From the NCBI GenBank assembly GCA_026396205.1, contig JAPLXF010000041.1, positions 1 to 28,646 of the forward strand: DNA of 28,646 bases, given 5' to 3'. Every line of letters starts with the position of its first letter. The first letter of the stretch is position 1. A model generated the notes under the pieces. That model was not told the DNA's origin and searched no databases. It was given only the letters and a program-made list of their open reading frames with translations. A program made the translations under genes and the position numbers. The DNA is from Candidatus Moraniibacteriota bacterium (GTDB taxonomy: Bacteria > Patescibacteriota > Minisyncoccia > Moranbacterales > UBA2206). Below are positions 20,196 through 28,646 of this stretch, one piece after another.

Positions 20196-22256
20196 TTAAA
20201 TTTTGGGTTGGATATCCGATTGGTTTTCGGCATTGAAAATATTTTGGAAAAGATTTTTGATTTTATCGTAATCATCTCCTCTCGGAAGCAAAATGGAACC
20301 AGTCTCCGGAGTTTTGTCCGGCGAATAAAGCAAGCCTTCTTTTGAATCTTCCAGCACCCGCTGGTAAATTTTCGGATTGTCCATGCCTTTGTATAGGTCA
20401 AAAAGCCGCCGCATTTCCCAAAGCTGCATATCAGTCCGCACGTTATCTCCCAAATTATTCAAAATGGGATTAATTTTACCGAAATCATTGAAGTCTAACC
20501 GGGTTAGTTTTTGCTTAAGCTGCTGAAGGATAAGCTGCTGCCTTTTGGCTCTTTCAAAATCATTGGTTGAATATCGGGAACGCACGAAGCAAAGCGCTTG
20601 TTCCCCATTCAGGATATTTTTTCCGGCTGGCAAATGAAAATTGCCGCCGCACTCAGGATTACTGTTCTGGCATAACGGATATTTAGCGACAGTTTTTCCA
20701 TTATCCTTTTTACGCTGGAATTTTCCAGTGGGTATGGTATAAGTATCCGAATCGCAAACTTCAATATCGGTGAATTGGGCGCTTTCATCAAACGGTTCCG
20801 AAAGGTCGGCTTCCACTCCACCCAAAGTATCAACCAATTGGGCGAATCCTTCCGTGCTGACAACGGCCGCATAATGGATCGGCAGTCCGGTAATATCGCC
20901 GACCATATTTTCCATATCTGTTATTCCCTGGCCGGATCCCTTTTCTTCCCCATAAGCATAAACCGCGTTTAGCTTGCTTTTAGTATCTTTGCCGGGATCG
21001 GTAACCCACAAATCCCGGGGAATGGAAACCAAAAATAATTTATTGGCCTTGGGTTTAAGGCTTATTACCATAATCGTGTCAGTATTTAAGCCTCCGCCCG
21101 GATGGTTTGCGCCAAGAATTCCCAGAAGCAGGATGTTTATCCGGTCGTCGCTTTCGCCTTTTAGCTGTCCCTGATTGTCAAGGGCGGCGTTGACAACACT
21201 GCCGATAGATTCGCCTTTGACTAAAATTTTGTTTAAGGTATTGCCAACTTTCCAAAAAATAGTTCCGCCTGAAATAAGAATTACTGTCAAAACAATACCA
21301 GCAGTTATCTGCCATTTCCGGCTTTTGTCCCGGATATGTTTAGCGTAATATTTTTTTATTTTTTCACTTATAAACAGCCGTATTTTTGACCATTTTCTCC
21401 GGGAAAAAAATCCCGCTATTTTTTTAAAATAAATTATAGAAAAAACAGCGATGATAAGAATCAAAAGCACAGCCAGCAAAAAGAGAACCCAAATCCAGCG
21501 GTTAGTTGTCAGAGCAGTCCAGTACACTTTTTGTATCGCGGGTTTTTGGACCAGGCCTTTGGGAAATCCGATGACAGTTGTCATGCCTTCTCCGGCAACT
21601 ACTCCCTTGTAGGAATAATAGGCAACTGTTTTTTTCTTGCTGTTAAGCCGGTCGATGCATTTGATGGTTGCGGCCGGGATCCCAATGAAGCAATCTTTGG
21701 CAATCTTTTCACTGTCGACTTTTTGCGGCAGGCTTATTTTTACTTCCGGATACTTTACATATACCGGCCATTGGTCTCCGGTAATATTCCAGAACAGCTG
21801 GTCGTGGTCAGTTGCATATTTTATTGCTCCGGAAACGGTGTAGCGGATAACATAGGTTGGAGTTCCGGAAACCGGATAATTTATGTCCCCGATTTCAATT
21901 TTTAAGTATGATTTTTTCTTATCGGCACCGGCAACTTTAGATTGGCTGAAGACATAAGGCTTTCCATTTTCATTGCTGACAGAAACATTGGAAATGCCGA
22001 TGGAAAAATTAGTCCCGTCTAAATCTTGGTAAGCCAGCGGGATATTCCGGGTAAACCCCGTTTCGGTCTTATCCGCATAATCATACTGGATAGTTTCGGT
22101 AACCGCCACGCTGGAATCGGAACTTACATCCATTTCTACGGCATACGAATCGACATGCTCAACGCTATCCGGCACGATGCTTTCTGCCCGGGCGGGAAAA
22201 ACCAAAAACGCCATAAATAAAAAAAGACTGATTGGAAATACAAGTATTTTTCTCAT
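20196..22256 (-). CDS. DUF2207-LCP fusion protein (cell-envelope glycopolymer transfer)
   Basis: 686 residues. Signal peptide 1-24 (cut near ARAES). Residues about 25-235 match DUF2207 (VDSYAVEMDVSSDSSVAVTETI, RNIPLAYQD, DQLFWNITGDQWPV). A transmembrane helix (about 255-277), a very basic cytoplasmic loop (279-316), a second helix (317-335), then an LCP (LytR-CpsA-Psr) domain (about 370-600): INILLLGI, TDTIMVISL, SIPRDLWV, SKLNAVYAYG, LVDTLGGVEADL, and CFVRSRYSTNDFERAKRQQ with the pyrophosphate-binding arginines. LCP enzymes attach undecaprenyl-linked glycopolymers to the wall or to proteins. The two extracytoplasmic domains on one chain with two helices are topologically consistent. I know both domains separately but not this fusion as a standard architecture. 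Confidence 0.87.
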   Translation of the reverse strand: MRKILVFPISLFLFMAFLVFPARAESIVPDSVEHVDSYAVEMDVSSDSSVAVTETIQYDYADKTETGFTRNIPLAYQDLDGTNFSIGISNVSVSNENGKPYVFSQSKVAGADKKKSYLKIEIGDINYPVSGTPTYVIRYTVSGAIKYATDHDQLFWNITGDQWPVYVKYPEVKISLPQKVDSEKIAKDCFIGIPAATIKCIDRLNSKKKTVAYYSYKGVVAGEGMTTVIGFPKGLVQKPAIQKVYWTALTTNRWIWVLFLLAVLLILIIAVFSIIYFKKIAGFFSRRKWSKIRLFISEKIKKYYAKHIRDKSRKWQITAGIVLTVILISGGTIFWKVGNTLNKILVKGESIGSVVNAALDNQGQLKGESDDRINILLLGILGANHPGGGLNTDTIMVISLKPKANKLFLVSIPRDLWVTDPGKDTKSKLNAVYAYGEEKGSGQGITDMENMVGDITGLPIHYAAVVSTEGFAQLVDTLGGVEADLSEPFDESAQFTDIEVCDSDTYTIPTGKFQRKKDNGKTVAKYPLCQNSNPECGGNFHLPAGKNILNGEQALCFVRSRYSTNDFERAKRQQLILQQLKQKLTRLDFNDFGKINPILNNLGDNVRTDMQLWEMRRLFDLYKGMDNPKIYQRVLEDSKEGLLYSPDKTPETGSILLPRGDDYDKIKNLFQNIFNAENQSDIQPKI

Positions 22257-22447
22257 AGCAACATTCTTAGTTTAACATAAATAATTCTAATGTTCTAGTT
22301 GAATATAAAAAATAAGGCTAAACATAGTCTTGTAAATTATTGTTGACCAATCGGGTCTAGAACTTTATTTAATCAAGCCGTTGAAGGCTTCCTTAGCTAT
22401 TTTTGAGTATAAGCGCCAGAGGCCTCTAGGTCAAGGTAAAATCCGGA

Positions 22448-22518
22448 AAAATGAGACAAATAAGACACAAAACAGCCCCTGTCTCATTTTAGAAAATAAG
22501 ACAACGCGATGTCTTATT
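22448..22518. repeat. Nested TGTCTCAT/TGTCTTAT inverted repeats at the helicase gene end
   Basis: AAAATGAGACA (22448-22458) pairs with TGTCTCATTTT (22480-22490). AATAAGACA occurs at 22459-22467 and 22495-22503, and its complement TGTCTTATT is at 22510-22518, overlapping the stop of the TOTE-type gene. The last pair, with TTTTCT beyond it in the minus transcript, can act as that gene's terminator. The duplicated, alternately pairing arms resemble REP/BIME-type repeat remains. Confidence 0.65.
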
Positions 22519-24676
22519 CGTGGTTTTCTTTAGTCAATTTTAATCCAAAGTTTTTCTGGTAATATTTTAAGCGTTTCTTAAATAACCTTTCCAAATATTC
22601 AACTTTTTTATCTCTATAATCATAAATTTTGATTTGCTTATTTTTTCCTCTTTGAACTCTCCCGATGTACTGCGTCAGCTTTCCTTGAAACGCGAAAGGG
22701 AAAATTAAAAATAAACAATCTAAATTGGGAAAATCAGTTCCTTCGCCAATCAACTGCCCGGTAGCCAAGAGTATCTGAAAATTACCATCGTAAATTTGCT
22801 GAATTTTTTCCTTGCGTTGTTTGGCTGTTAAATCTCCAGTGAGTTGGATAATTTCATAATCCTTTTTGAGATAATGGCTCAGGACATCGGCATGATCCTT
22901 GCGCTCAGTCAACACGAGACATTTGAACCCCTTATCCGCTTCTTTTTTGATATCTTCAATGATACTTCTATTTCTTTCCGAATCAAATGAAATAATTTTG
23001 TAAAGAGTTTGAAAATTATCCACTTTTACCTTAAAAGGAATCTCTAGGTTTGTTTCCCGAATAATTACTTCGGTTTTTGATTTTGTATTTTTCGGTTGAT
23101 TGTAGTTTGTGTCAATTGTATGCAAGACCTCGCCGAGGTAAATATAAATGAGTTTTTCGTCATTGTTCTTGCGTTCAGGAGTGGCAGTAAAGCCGTAAAG
23201 ATAATATGGATTAAGTTTTGTGATAATATTGCGAAACATTTTAGCTGGCATATGATGACATTCATCCACAATTACCAATCCGAACTTATCTGTCAGCTCA
23301 TTTAAATTTCCCAGTCGATTGAGTGTTTGCACCATAGCCACGGTAATTTTGCTACTGATCTTCTTTTTAGTGGAAACGAATTGGCCGATATCTTTTTTAG
23401 AAATATTCAAAAATCCCTCTATTCTTTCCACCCACTGATTGAATATTTGCTTTTTGTGGACAAGAATGAGTGTTGGCTGCCTTAATTTGGCAATGATGTC
23501 TATACCCATAATCGTTTTTCCTGATCCGGGTGGAGCTACCAGCAGACCATTTTCAGAAACTAATATTTGTTTAATTGCTTTCTCCTGATAGTCAAAAAGC
23601 TCGTGACTTTTTTCAAATTTTAAATTTTTTAATTTTGTCCTTTCGTCAATTATTTTAAAGGCTATGTCTTGCTCACTTAAAAAATCCATAAGTTTTTGCA
23701 GGAAGCCTCGGGGAATAGCAATCTTGTCATCAATATCTTCAACTAGTTTAAAATATTTTTCAACTTTATGAACATTTATGCCCATCTTCTTCCGGATAGT
23801 ATATTCCAAATTGAAAAAATTGAGTTCATCGCGTAAAAAATTAACAACTATTCTAGGCAATTTATTTTTATCAATAAGTATTTGCTCGCGGACGGTTATT
23901 GTTAAACTTTTTTGGTTTGATTTCTTAATAGACTTCGTCTCACCATTGAATTTGCTATAGAGACAATCCAATGTTTTTTCGGAAACTTTTTTAACTTCTT
24001 CTAAAAAATTCCACTGGTCAGCATACGGTTCAAAGTCATTTTCCCAGTCTAAAAATACAGTATTACCAGATTTTCTAGAGTAGCCTTGCAATGGTAAGGC
24101 AATTAAATTTCCAAAGCCTTCTCCGCTCAAATTATCTTGATTGGGAAATAATCTGTCAAAAGCATCTTCTTTAGAAAATTGATCAATAATTTTTGCTTCT
24201 CTGAGAATATTGAGGCCAATATTCCTGCTCTTGCAAGTCGGATAGTTATTTTCAAAAAATATCCAAACATGACCGCCGTTACCGGAACGGGAACGTTCCA
24301 AATATGCAGGTAAATTGTATTCTAGGCATTTTTTGAGATAAGTTATAGCATTATTTTTCCAATCATTACCATCAAAATCAGCAGCTAGAAAATACGATGA
24401 ATTATCTTCAAGCAACGGATAAATTCCATAAACACGATTGCCAACCAAATGTTTCTCGATGTAGCGGTCATTTAGTTGTGTATACTCTTTGTAACCACAA
24501 TCTTTACACCTTTTTCGCAAAAGCTTATTACATAAACCCCGCTTCCATTCATTCAAACAAACCGGAGTATATCCACTAGCTGATTTGTCCTGCTTTTCCC
24601 AGCGCATGGCAAAAACATCTTCTCGACCTCGGAAAAGATGTTTAAAAATCTGAATTTTTTGACTGGGAGTAAGCAT
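22514..24676 (-). CDS. TOTE-type archaeo-eukaryotic primase fused to SF2 helicase
   Basis: 720 residues. N-terminal Cys cluster C40, C49, C57, C60 may bind zinc. The primase-like domain (about 75-225) has LAADFDGNDW with D100 and D102 as the hDhD metal site, SRSGNGGHVWIFF (129-141, H136) and the third element GFGNLIALPLQGYSRKSGN. After a helical linker comes an SF2 helicase: APPGSGKT (381-388), DECH (471-474), GFTATP (495-500), GEGTDFPNLDCL and QYIGRVQRGKN. This is the primase-helicase pairing described for TOTE conflict systems and related mobile or defence loci. It is separated by 18 nt from an upstream Pif1-like gene, so probably in one operon. No adjacent nuclease gene is seen. No SD. Confidence 0.87.
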   Translation of the reverse strand: MLTPSQKIQIFKHLFRGREDVFAMRWEKQDKSASGYTPVCLNEWKRGLCNKLLRKRCKDCGYKEYTQLNDRYIEKHLVGNRVYGIYPLLEDNSSYFLAADFDGNDWKNNAITYLKKCLEYNLPAYLERSRSGNGGHVWIFFENNYPTCKSRNIGLNILREAKIIDQFSKEDAFDRLFPNQDNLSGEGFGNLIALPLQGYSRKSGNTVFLDWENDFEPYADQWNFLEEVKKVSEKTLDCLYSKFNGETKSIKKSNQKSLTITVREQILIDKNKLPRIVVNFLRDELNFFNLEYTIRKKMGINVHKVEKYFKLVEDIDDKIAIPRGFLQKLMDFLSEQDIAFKIIDERTKLKNLKFEKSHELFDYQEKAIKQILVSENGLLVAPPGSGKTIMGIDIIAKLRQPTLILVHKKQIFNQWVERIEGFLNISKKDIGQFVSTKKKISSKITVAMVQTLNRLGNLNELTDKFGLVIVDECHHMPAKMFRNIITKLNPYYLYGFTATPERKNNDEKLIYIYLGEVLHTIDTNYNQPKNTKSKTEVIIRETNLEIPFKVKVDNFQTLYKIISFDSERNRSIIEDIKKEADKGFKCLVLTERKDHADVLSHYLKKDYEIIQLTGDLTAKQRKEKIQQIYDGNFQILLATGQLIGEGTDFPNLDCLFLIFPFAFQGKLTQYIGRVQRGKNKQIKIYDYRDKKVEYLERLFKKRLKYYQKNFGLKLTKENHE

Positions 24677-24694
24677 AAAATTATTTCATCTTAG

Positions 24695-26248
24695 CTATGT
24701 ATCTTTAACAGCTCCAATCTTCTTCAATCTTGAACGTATTGCCCCTTCTTTTCTTTCAAATATTTCTGCTAACTCACGAATGGATTTGTCTTGATCGAAA
24801 AATTTTTCAAGCAGTTTATCATTTTCCTTTGTCCAAGGCATATAGGCCTTGGTAAATTTTTTCCGAATTTCATCCACAATATATGCGTTTGCGCTTTGGG
24901 GATGTTGTTGTTTTGACTGATTTTGATTATCGCCCTTTTCCCCGATAAACATTTTCTGCTTTCTGTTTTTTTCTAAATCGCTTATTTTACAGATTTCTCG
25001 CAACGCATTATCTGAAAGCCTGATGAATTCCCGGTCTTTTTCACACGCATTTGCGTGGACTTGAAATGCTATTTCATTTACGCCGAGAACGCTCAATCCT
25101 AAAAGTGTCCTAACTCGCGACAATGCCACATAACCCATGCCATATTCAAACGATTTACTTAAGTCGATTTCTGCCGCGTCCAGACTCATGCCCTGGCTTT
25201 TGTGCACTGTAATGGCCCAGGCGAGTCGCAAAGGAAGTTGTTTGATGCTGGCGATTACTTCTTCATCTTCTTCCATAACCCATGTGGAGGGCTGAGCAGT
25301 TATAATCTTGTCTTGAATCGTTTTGATGATCGGCATCTTGGTTTCTGCTTCAAAACCGATCACCTGTCCCATAGTGCCATTAACATAGCCTTCTTCAAAA
25401 TTATTTTTCACAAACATTACCCGAGCACCATTTTTAAGTGTAAGCTTTTCGGGCGCCAGACAACTTTTTCGTAAGAATTCTACCAGCTTTATTTTTCCAA
25501 ATGAGCGCATATTGTAGGCAAAAGCTTTTCTGGGAATCTTTTTTAGTTCCTGTTCGTTGATATGGTCAACATCAACATTGTGCGTAAAAAGTTTGGTGGG
25601 TTGCATGTTCCCAAAAAATATCTTGTCTCGGCAGGAATCTACAATCTCTCTGGTTTTATTGTCGACGGAATTTTGACGAATATCATTCAGTACTCGCGTA
25701 AGCGCGCTGTCTTTTTGGCGATGTTGCTCATCCAGATAGCATACCTTGATATCCATTTCACTCCATACTCCAGAAGCATATGCGAAGGATGTCTCTCTTT
25801 GGTTTTCCCTCTGTATGGGCGGCAGCTGAAAAAAATCCCCGCAGAAAATCGTTTGAATTCCACCAAATGGAAGCTGGCTCTCACGCACATGTTTGCATAT
25901 TTCATCCACTGCGTCCAATTGGTCGGCATGAAGCATGGATATTTCATCAATGATGAGGGTTTTGGTTTTGAGAATGCGGCTCTTAAGCTGTCTTTTGTGG
26001 GAAATTCTGTTCAAGCTTTTTTCATCTAATGATTCTCTTATTCCCAGACCGGACCAGGAATGGATCGTCTTTCCATTTAAATGGGTGGCGGCAATACCGG
26101 TTGAGGCCGTTATCGCCATAGGGACGCCTTTACTTTTCAGGTATTCAATATATTGGTTCAATAAAAAAGTTTTACCGCTTCCGGCCGGTCCCGTCAGAAA
26201 AACATTATATCCCATTTTGAGAATTTCTAATGCTGTTTTTTGATTCAT
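24695..26248 (-). CDS. Pif1-like SF1B DNA helicase
   Basis: 517 residues. Walker A LTGPAGSGKT (18-27), ASTGIAATHLNG (motif Ia), LIIDEISMLHADQLD (motif II), FCGDFFQLPP (motif III), DEQHRQ, and near the C-terminal core VHKSQGMSLD with YVALSRVR (motif VI). These are the hallmarks of Pif1/RecD-like 5'-3' helicases, which unwind G-quadruplexes and remodel forks. The C-terminal 50 residues form a helix-turn-helix-like tail (PWTKENDKLLEKFF, SIRELAEIFERKEGAIRSRLKKIG) that probably binds DNA. It is followed directly by the TOTE-type primase-helicase, and preceded by Fic after 54 nt. Confidence 0.93.
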   Translation of the reverse strand: MNQKTALEILKMGYNVFLTGPAGSGKTFLLNQYIEYLKSKGVPMAITASTGIAATHLNGKTIHSWSGLGIRESLDEKSLNRISHKRQLKSRILKTKTLIIDEISMLHADQLDAVDEICKHVRESQLPFGGIQTIFCGDFFQLPPIQRENQRETSFAYASGVWSEMDIKVCYLDEQHRQKDSALTRVLNDIRQNSVDNKTREIVDSCRDKIFFGNMQPTKLFTHNVDVDHINEQELKKIPRKAFAYNMRSFGKIKLVEFLRKSCLAPEKLTLKNGARVMFVKNNFEEGYVNGTMGQVIGFEAETKMPIIKTIQDKIITAQPSTWVMEEDEEVIASIKQLPLRLAWAITVHKSQGMSLDAAEIDLSKSFEYGMGYVALSRVRTLLGLSVLGVNEIAFQVHANACEKDREFIRLSDNALREICKISDLEKNRKQKMFIGEKGDNQNQSKQQHPQSANAYIVDEIRKKFTKAYMPWTKENDKLLEKFFDQDKSIRELAEIFERKEGAIRSRLKKIGAVKDT

Positions 26249-26302
26249 AATAAAAATTGTTTTCCTTTAATGAAGATATCCAACCCGTTGCAATTTTTTG
26301 TA

Positions 26303-27433
26303 TTATTTATTCTTAAACAAATTTAAATACTCCTCCAAAGAATACAATCGATTCCGCGAAAAACCAGTGATTTCTTTCAGCAGGCCTAATTTTTCCAGCG
26401 ATGCCAAAAGGCTGTTGGCCGTATTGAAAGTGACATCAAATTCTTTCATAATTGTTTTAGCCCCCACGATTGGCTGGGAAAACAAAAACAAAAGCACTTC
26501 GCCCGATATTTTCGCGCGCCGGCCCAGCGTCATAATTTTCTTTTCATAGCGCTGGCGCAAATCGATTATTTTCTGAAAAGTATCTTTTCCGCTTTTGGCC
26601 GTTTCAATTATGCCGCTTAAGAAAAACCTGATCCATTGTTCCAGATTATTGGACGCTCTAACCATAGTCAGAGAGTCATAATAGGCACCTTTGTTCTTTT
26701 CGAAAAAAGCCGAAAGATAAAGCGTGGGACTGCCTAAAATTTTTCTTTCAATCAATTGCAAAGCGATGGTCAATCTTCCAATTCTTCCATTACCATCTAA
26801 AAACGGATGAATGGTCTCAAATTGATAGTGGCAAATAGCAATTTTAATCAGCAACGGAATGTTTAGATTCTTATTGTGCCAAAATTTTTCCCAATCGGCC
26901 AGAAGTTCCGGAAGCTCATCTTTGTGCGGTGGAACAAAAAAGGCATCGGCGAGGCTTGAGCCACCTATCCAATTCTGACTGTTTCTGATTTCGCCCGGAT
27001 TTTTATGCCTGCCGCGCACGCCAGAAAGCAAAGTTTTGTGCGTTTCTCTGATGAGCCGCATAGTAAGCGGTAGCGTATGCAATTCACGGATGGCAAAATC
27101 CATAGCCTTTATGTAATTTTGCACTTCCTGCCAATCGTCGCGTTTTTCCGGATCAACTTCTTCTTTGGGCAAGATGGCCTCGTCCACACCGGTCTTGGTA
27201 CCTTCAATGCGACTGGAAATTGTCGCTTCCTTGATAGCATGCATCTTGATAAAAAAGTTCACATCCGGAACCAGGGTTGAATAGGCATTCAATTCTCCCA
27301 GATAGCGCATAGCCTCTTCCAAGAGAAGATTGATTTTTTTGTCCTGAAAATCAAACCCATGATTTATGGAATTAGGACTGAAGCTTTTATACTCATATTG
27401 TTGCTTGTATTTCCCAGCGATAAATTTGTTCAT
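26303..27433 (-). CDS. Fic family AMP-transferase with inhibitory helix and winged-helix domain
   Basis: 376 residues from ATG 27433. An in-frame TTG at 27463 is rejected because it lies in the -10/operator. Fic enzymes usually AMPylate Tyr or Thr of target proteins. The N-terminal inhibitory motif is S73-SRI-E77-G78 (type [ST]xxxE[GN]), so it is a class II, self-restrained Fic. The active loop HPFLDGNGRIGR (209-220) has every catalytic residue. The C-terminal ~75 residues form a winged helix (GAKTIMKEFDVTFNTANSLLASLEKLGLLKE) that can bind DNA. Two 26-bp palindromes frame its promoter, so autorepression is likely. No SD. Targets are unknown. Confidence 0.92.
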   Translation of the reverse strand: MNKFIAGKYKQQYEYKSFSPNSINHGFDFQDKKINLLLEEAMRYLGELNAYSTLVPDVNFFIKMHAIKEATISSRIEGTKTGVDEAILPKEEVDPEKRDDWQEVQNYIKAMDFAIRELHTLPLTMRLIRETHKTLLSGVRGRHKNPGEIRNSQNWIGGSSLADAFFVPPHKDELPELLADWEKFWHNKNLNIPLLIKIAICHYQFETIHPFLDGNGRIGRLTIALQLIERKILGSPTLYLSAFFEKNKGAYYDSLTMVRASNNLEQWIRFFLSGIIETAKSGKDTFQKIIDLRQRYEKKIMTLGRRAKISGEVLLFLFSQPIVGAKTIMKEFDVTFNTANSLLASLEKLGLLKEITGFSRNRLYSLEEYLNLFKNK

Positions 27434-27437
27434 CTTG

Positions 27438-27503
27438 TTGAGATATAAATTATTATATCTCAATTCTAACTCTCTTATTGAGATATGTCAAGCCATATCT
27501 CAA
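27438..27503 (-). promoter_or_regulatory. Fic promoter framed by two 26-bp palindromic operators
   Basis: Minus-strand TTGACA (27486-27491), 17-nt spacer, TAGAAT (27463-27468). Operator 1 (27438-27463) is TTGAGATATAA, 4 nt, then its exact complement. Operator 2 (27478-27503) is TTGAGATAT, 8 nt, ATATCTCAA. They are the same length, 40 bp apart. Operator 2 covers the -35 and operator 1 the start of transcription, so one dimeric or tetrameric repressor could close the promoter. Confidence 0.9.
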
Positions 27504-27553
27504 GAAGCGGAAACCGGCTGATTTCAAGCCAAATTTCAAAATTGGTGGTATAT

Positions 27554-28258
27554 CTACAAATTGAAATAGGATATCTTGCCAGTTTCAGGATCCTTAACGA
27601 CATTCTCAATCCTTCGTTTCTCGCCTAGGAGCATTTGCTCGTCCAGCGAGTAAGAATAGACGAATCTCAAACCTCTACCCCTGTATTCCAGAGTCTTGAA
27701 AAGATATACGATAAATGAACCAGTAAAGCGGTACCTTCTGATGCATGCCTCAATCTGCTCCTCAAGCTCTGATTCATAGCCTTTCCAAGAGCGAAGTTTA
27801 TAGCAATATTCAATCCACAAATCTACAGTGTAGCGAAGGAGAGCGATAATTTCTTTGATGGCAATGGTATTTCCTTTTTGGGCAATGCGCACGAAAGCAA
27901 TACTTATAGCATCTCGGACTATTTTGTCATCGTAATCTGCCGGCGCCAGGAAAGTATACATTTTATCTTTATATTTTTCGATTATAGCATCGACTTCATT
28001 CTGGTCTTCATAAAACGGCAAGGATTCCCATTGGCGTTTCGTTCGCAGATGCCGGTGCGTCCAGCGTTTTTGGTATTTTCTTTTTAAATTAGAGGTGACT
28101 TTATCCCAGTCAATATCGCCAATTTCATTTCTGACATTTTTCCAAACGAAACGATAAACATGCGGCGCGTTTTTTGAAATCCACAAACTGCTAATTTTAG
28201 CTGGCTGCTGCTTGGAAAATAATTTATTGAGAGCTTTGATTGCCTGATTAAAATCCAT
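27554..28258 (-). CDS. Unknown protein, 234 aa
   Basis: No family is recognised. It is soluble, highly charged and mostly helical. A basic segment (about 58-80, KRKYQKRWTHRHLRTKRQW) follows an aromatic N-terminal third (NAPHVYRFVWKNVRNEIGDIDW); later segments are acidic helices (GYESELEEQIEACIRRY) and a terminal beta-rich part (RGLRFVYSYSLDEQMLLGEKRR). The basic patch suggests nucleic-acid contact. It lies upstream of Fic on the same strand, but the Fic promoter intervenes, so they need not be co-transcribed. No SD. An association with the helicase block is inference from position only. Confidence 0.7.
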   Translation of the reverse strand: MDFNQAIKALNKLFSKQQPAKISSLWISKNAPHVYRFVWKNVRNEIGDIDWDKVTSNLKRKYQKRWTHRHLRTKRQWESLPFYEDQNEVDAIIEKYKDKMYTFLAPADYDDKIVRDAISIAFVRIAQKGNTIAIKEIIALLRYTVDLWIEYCYKLRSWKGYESELEEQIEACIRRYRFTGSFIVYLFKTLEYRGRGLRFVYSYSLDEQMLLGEKRRIENVVKDPETGKISYFNL

Positions 28259-28646
28259 CGGAATTTTAATTATTTATAATTCATTTTTATTTTTACCAAT
28301 ATAAAAACCTGCTATAAGAATATAATAAATTATAGTTCTGGTAAAAAAGATTATCGCAAAAATTCAGGCAGAGGAGAGCCGGTTATAAGAAACCCGCCCC
28401 TGCAGCGAATCATAATTACGAAATTAAACTCAATTCTTTACCTTCTTAATTTTTATATTTATAATTGGAAAATTGAAAAAATTTATAATTATTTAGTTTG
28501 AATACAAAAAAACAACGTTTCTCGCGCTGTTTTTTGATGACCTTTTTTCGAGCTTTTTGAGGCCCCAAGGTCTCTTGATAAAAAAGTCTGGCTGTTGCGT
28601 TTATTGAACGAAATTCGAACTTTTTTTGAAGAAAATCCAGAGGCTG
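28259..28646. other. Gene-free A+T-rich end of window
   Basis: No coding frame of note. It holds CTATAA/TTATAG arms (about 28313-28336) that may include the promoter of the minus-strand gene (TATAAT in both directions), and a G+C-richer patch (about 28365-28410, GCAG...CTGC and GGTT/AACC pairings) that could fold but matches no RNA I know. The last ~60 bases may begin another transcript. Confidence 0.4.
28505..28536. terminator. Bidirectional terminator-like hairpin
   Basis: CAAAAAAACA pairs with TGTTTTTTG (one bulge) around a CG-capped loop. T-rich in the plus and A-rich in the minus direction. No gene end is visible for it inside the window, so it may serve a short transcript. Confidence 0.5.

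Noticed and set aside
26303..28258. Fic with the 234-aa protein as a FicT/FicA pair
   Set aside because: Fic carries its inhibitory motif internally, the upstream protein lacks an [ST]xxxE[GN] helix in an antitoxin-like context, and a promoter separates the genes.
1..28646. CRISPR array, rRNA, tRNA or intact transposase
   Set aside because: None seen. Repeats present are palindromic or very short tandem units without regular spacers.

Overview
The window looks like chromosomal DNA from an uncultivated ultra-small bacterium of the Candidate Phyla Radiation (Patescibacteria, probably Parcubacteria-like). This rests on A+T-rich, tightly packed genes, mostly SD-less starts, short versions of housekeeping proteins (SMC of 771 aa, bS16 with a charged tail), DUF5666/MacAB-like clusters and many anchored extracytoplasmic proteins. 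TGA is used as a stop, so the code is standard and not the Gly-UGA code of Gracilibacteria/SR1. The lineage is an inference; no rRNA or tRNA gene is visible.

Layout. 1-5.7 kb is a core block: 3' end of rnc, a gene-free 770 bp holding a transcript with four very strong Shine-Dalgarno (SD) sites and a separate candidate structured RNA, then smc, a 49-aa orphan on the minus strand, rpsP, an L10-type leader with attenuator, rplJ and rplL. 5.7-10.4 kb carries an anchored metallophosphoesterase, then a sigma factor/membrane partner/DUF5666/MacA adaptor/MacB-type ATPase run. 10.4-11.9 kb is three small independently transcribed cassettes (two minus-strand orphans and a SET-domain gene) that separate the ATPase from its permease (12.0-13.2 kb). 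13.2-16.9 kb is an envelope/lipid operon: DedA, GT4 glycosyltransferase, PAP2-type membrane phosphatase, alpha/beta hydrolase, DUF5666 protein. 17.0-22.3 kb holds another minus-strand orphan, two divergent paralogous extracytoplasmic tyrosine-phosphatase-like proteins, an anchored metallophosphoesterase whose reading frame appears to begin at an ATA overlapping the upstream stop, and a DUF2207-LCP fusion. 22.4-28.3 kb is a minus-strand accessory block: TOTE-type primase-helicase, Pif1-like helicase, Fic protein with two palindromic operators around its promoter, and an unknown 234-aa protein.

Themes. (1) Nearly all ordinary genes here lack an SD and several are close to leaderless. The small orphan minus-strand cassettes instead have a near-consensus TTGACA-N17-TATAAT promoter, a 5' UTR and a perfect or near-perfect SD 7-8 nt from ATG, so two initiation classes coexist. 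(2) The 610-1050 transcript has four extended anti-SD-complementary sites and only tiny overlapping ORFs, two of which would need AUC starts. It is the best candidate for something undescribed. (3) A Y-shaped palindromic element is fused to the stop codons of smc and of a hydrolase gene 12.7 kb away. (4) Many genes handle phosphate esters or glycopolymers at the cell surface, fitting an envelope-remodelling chromosome region.
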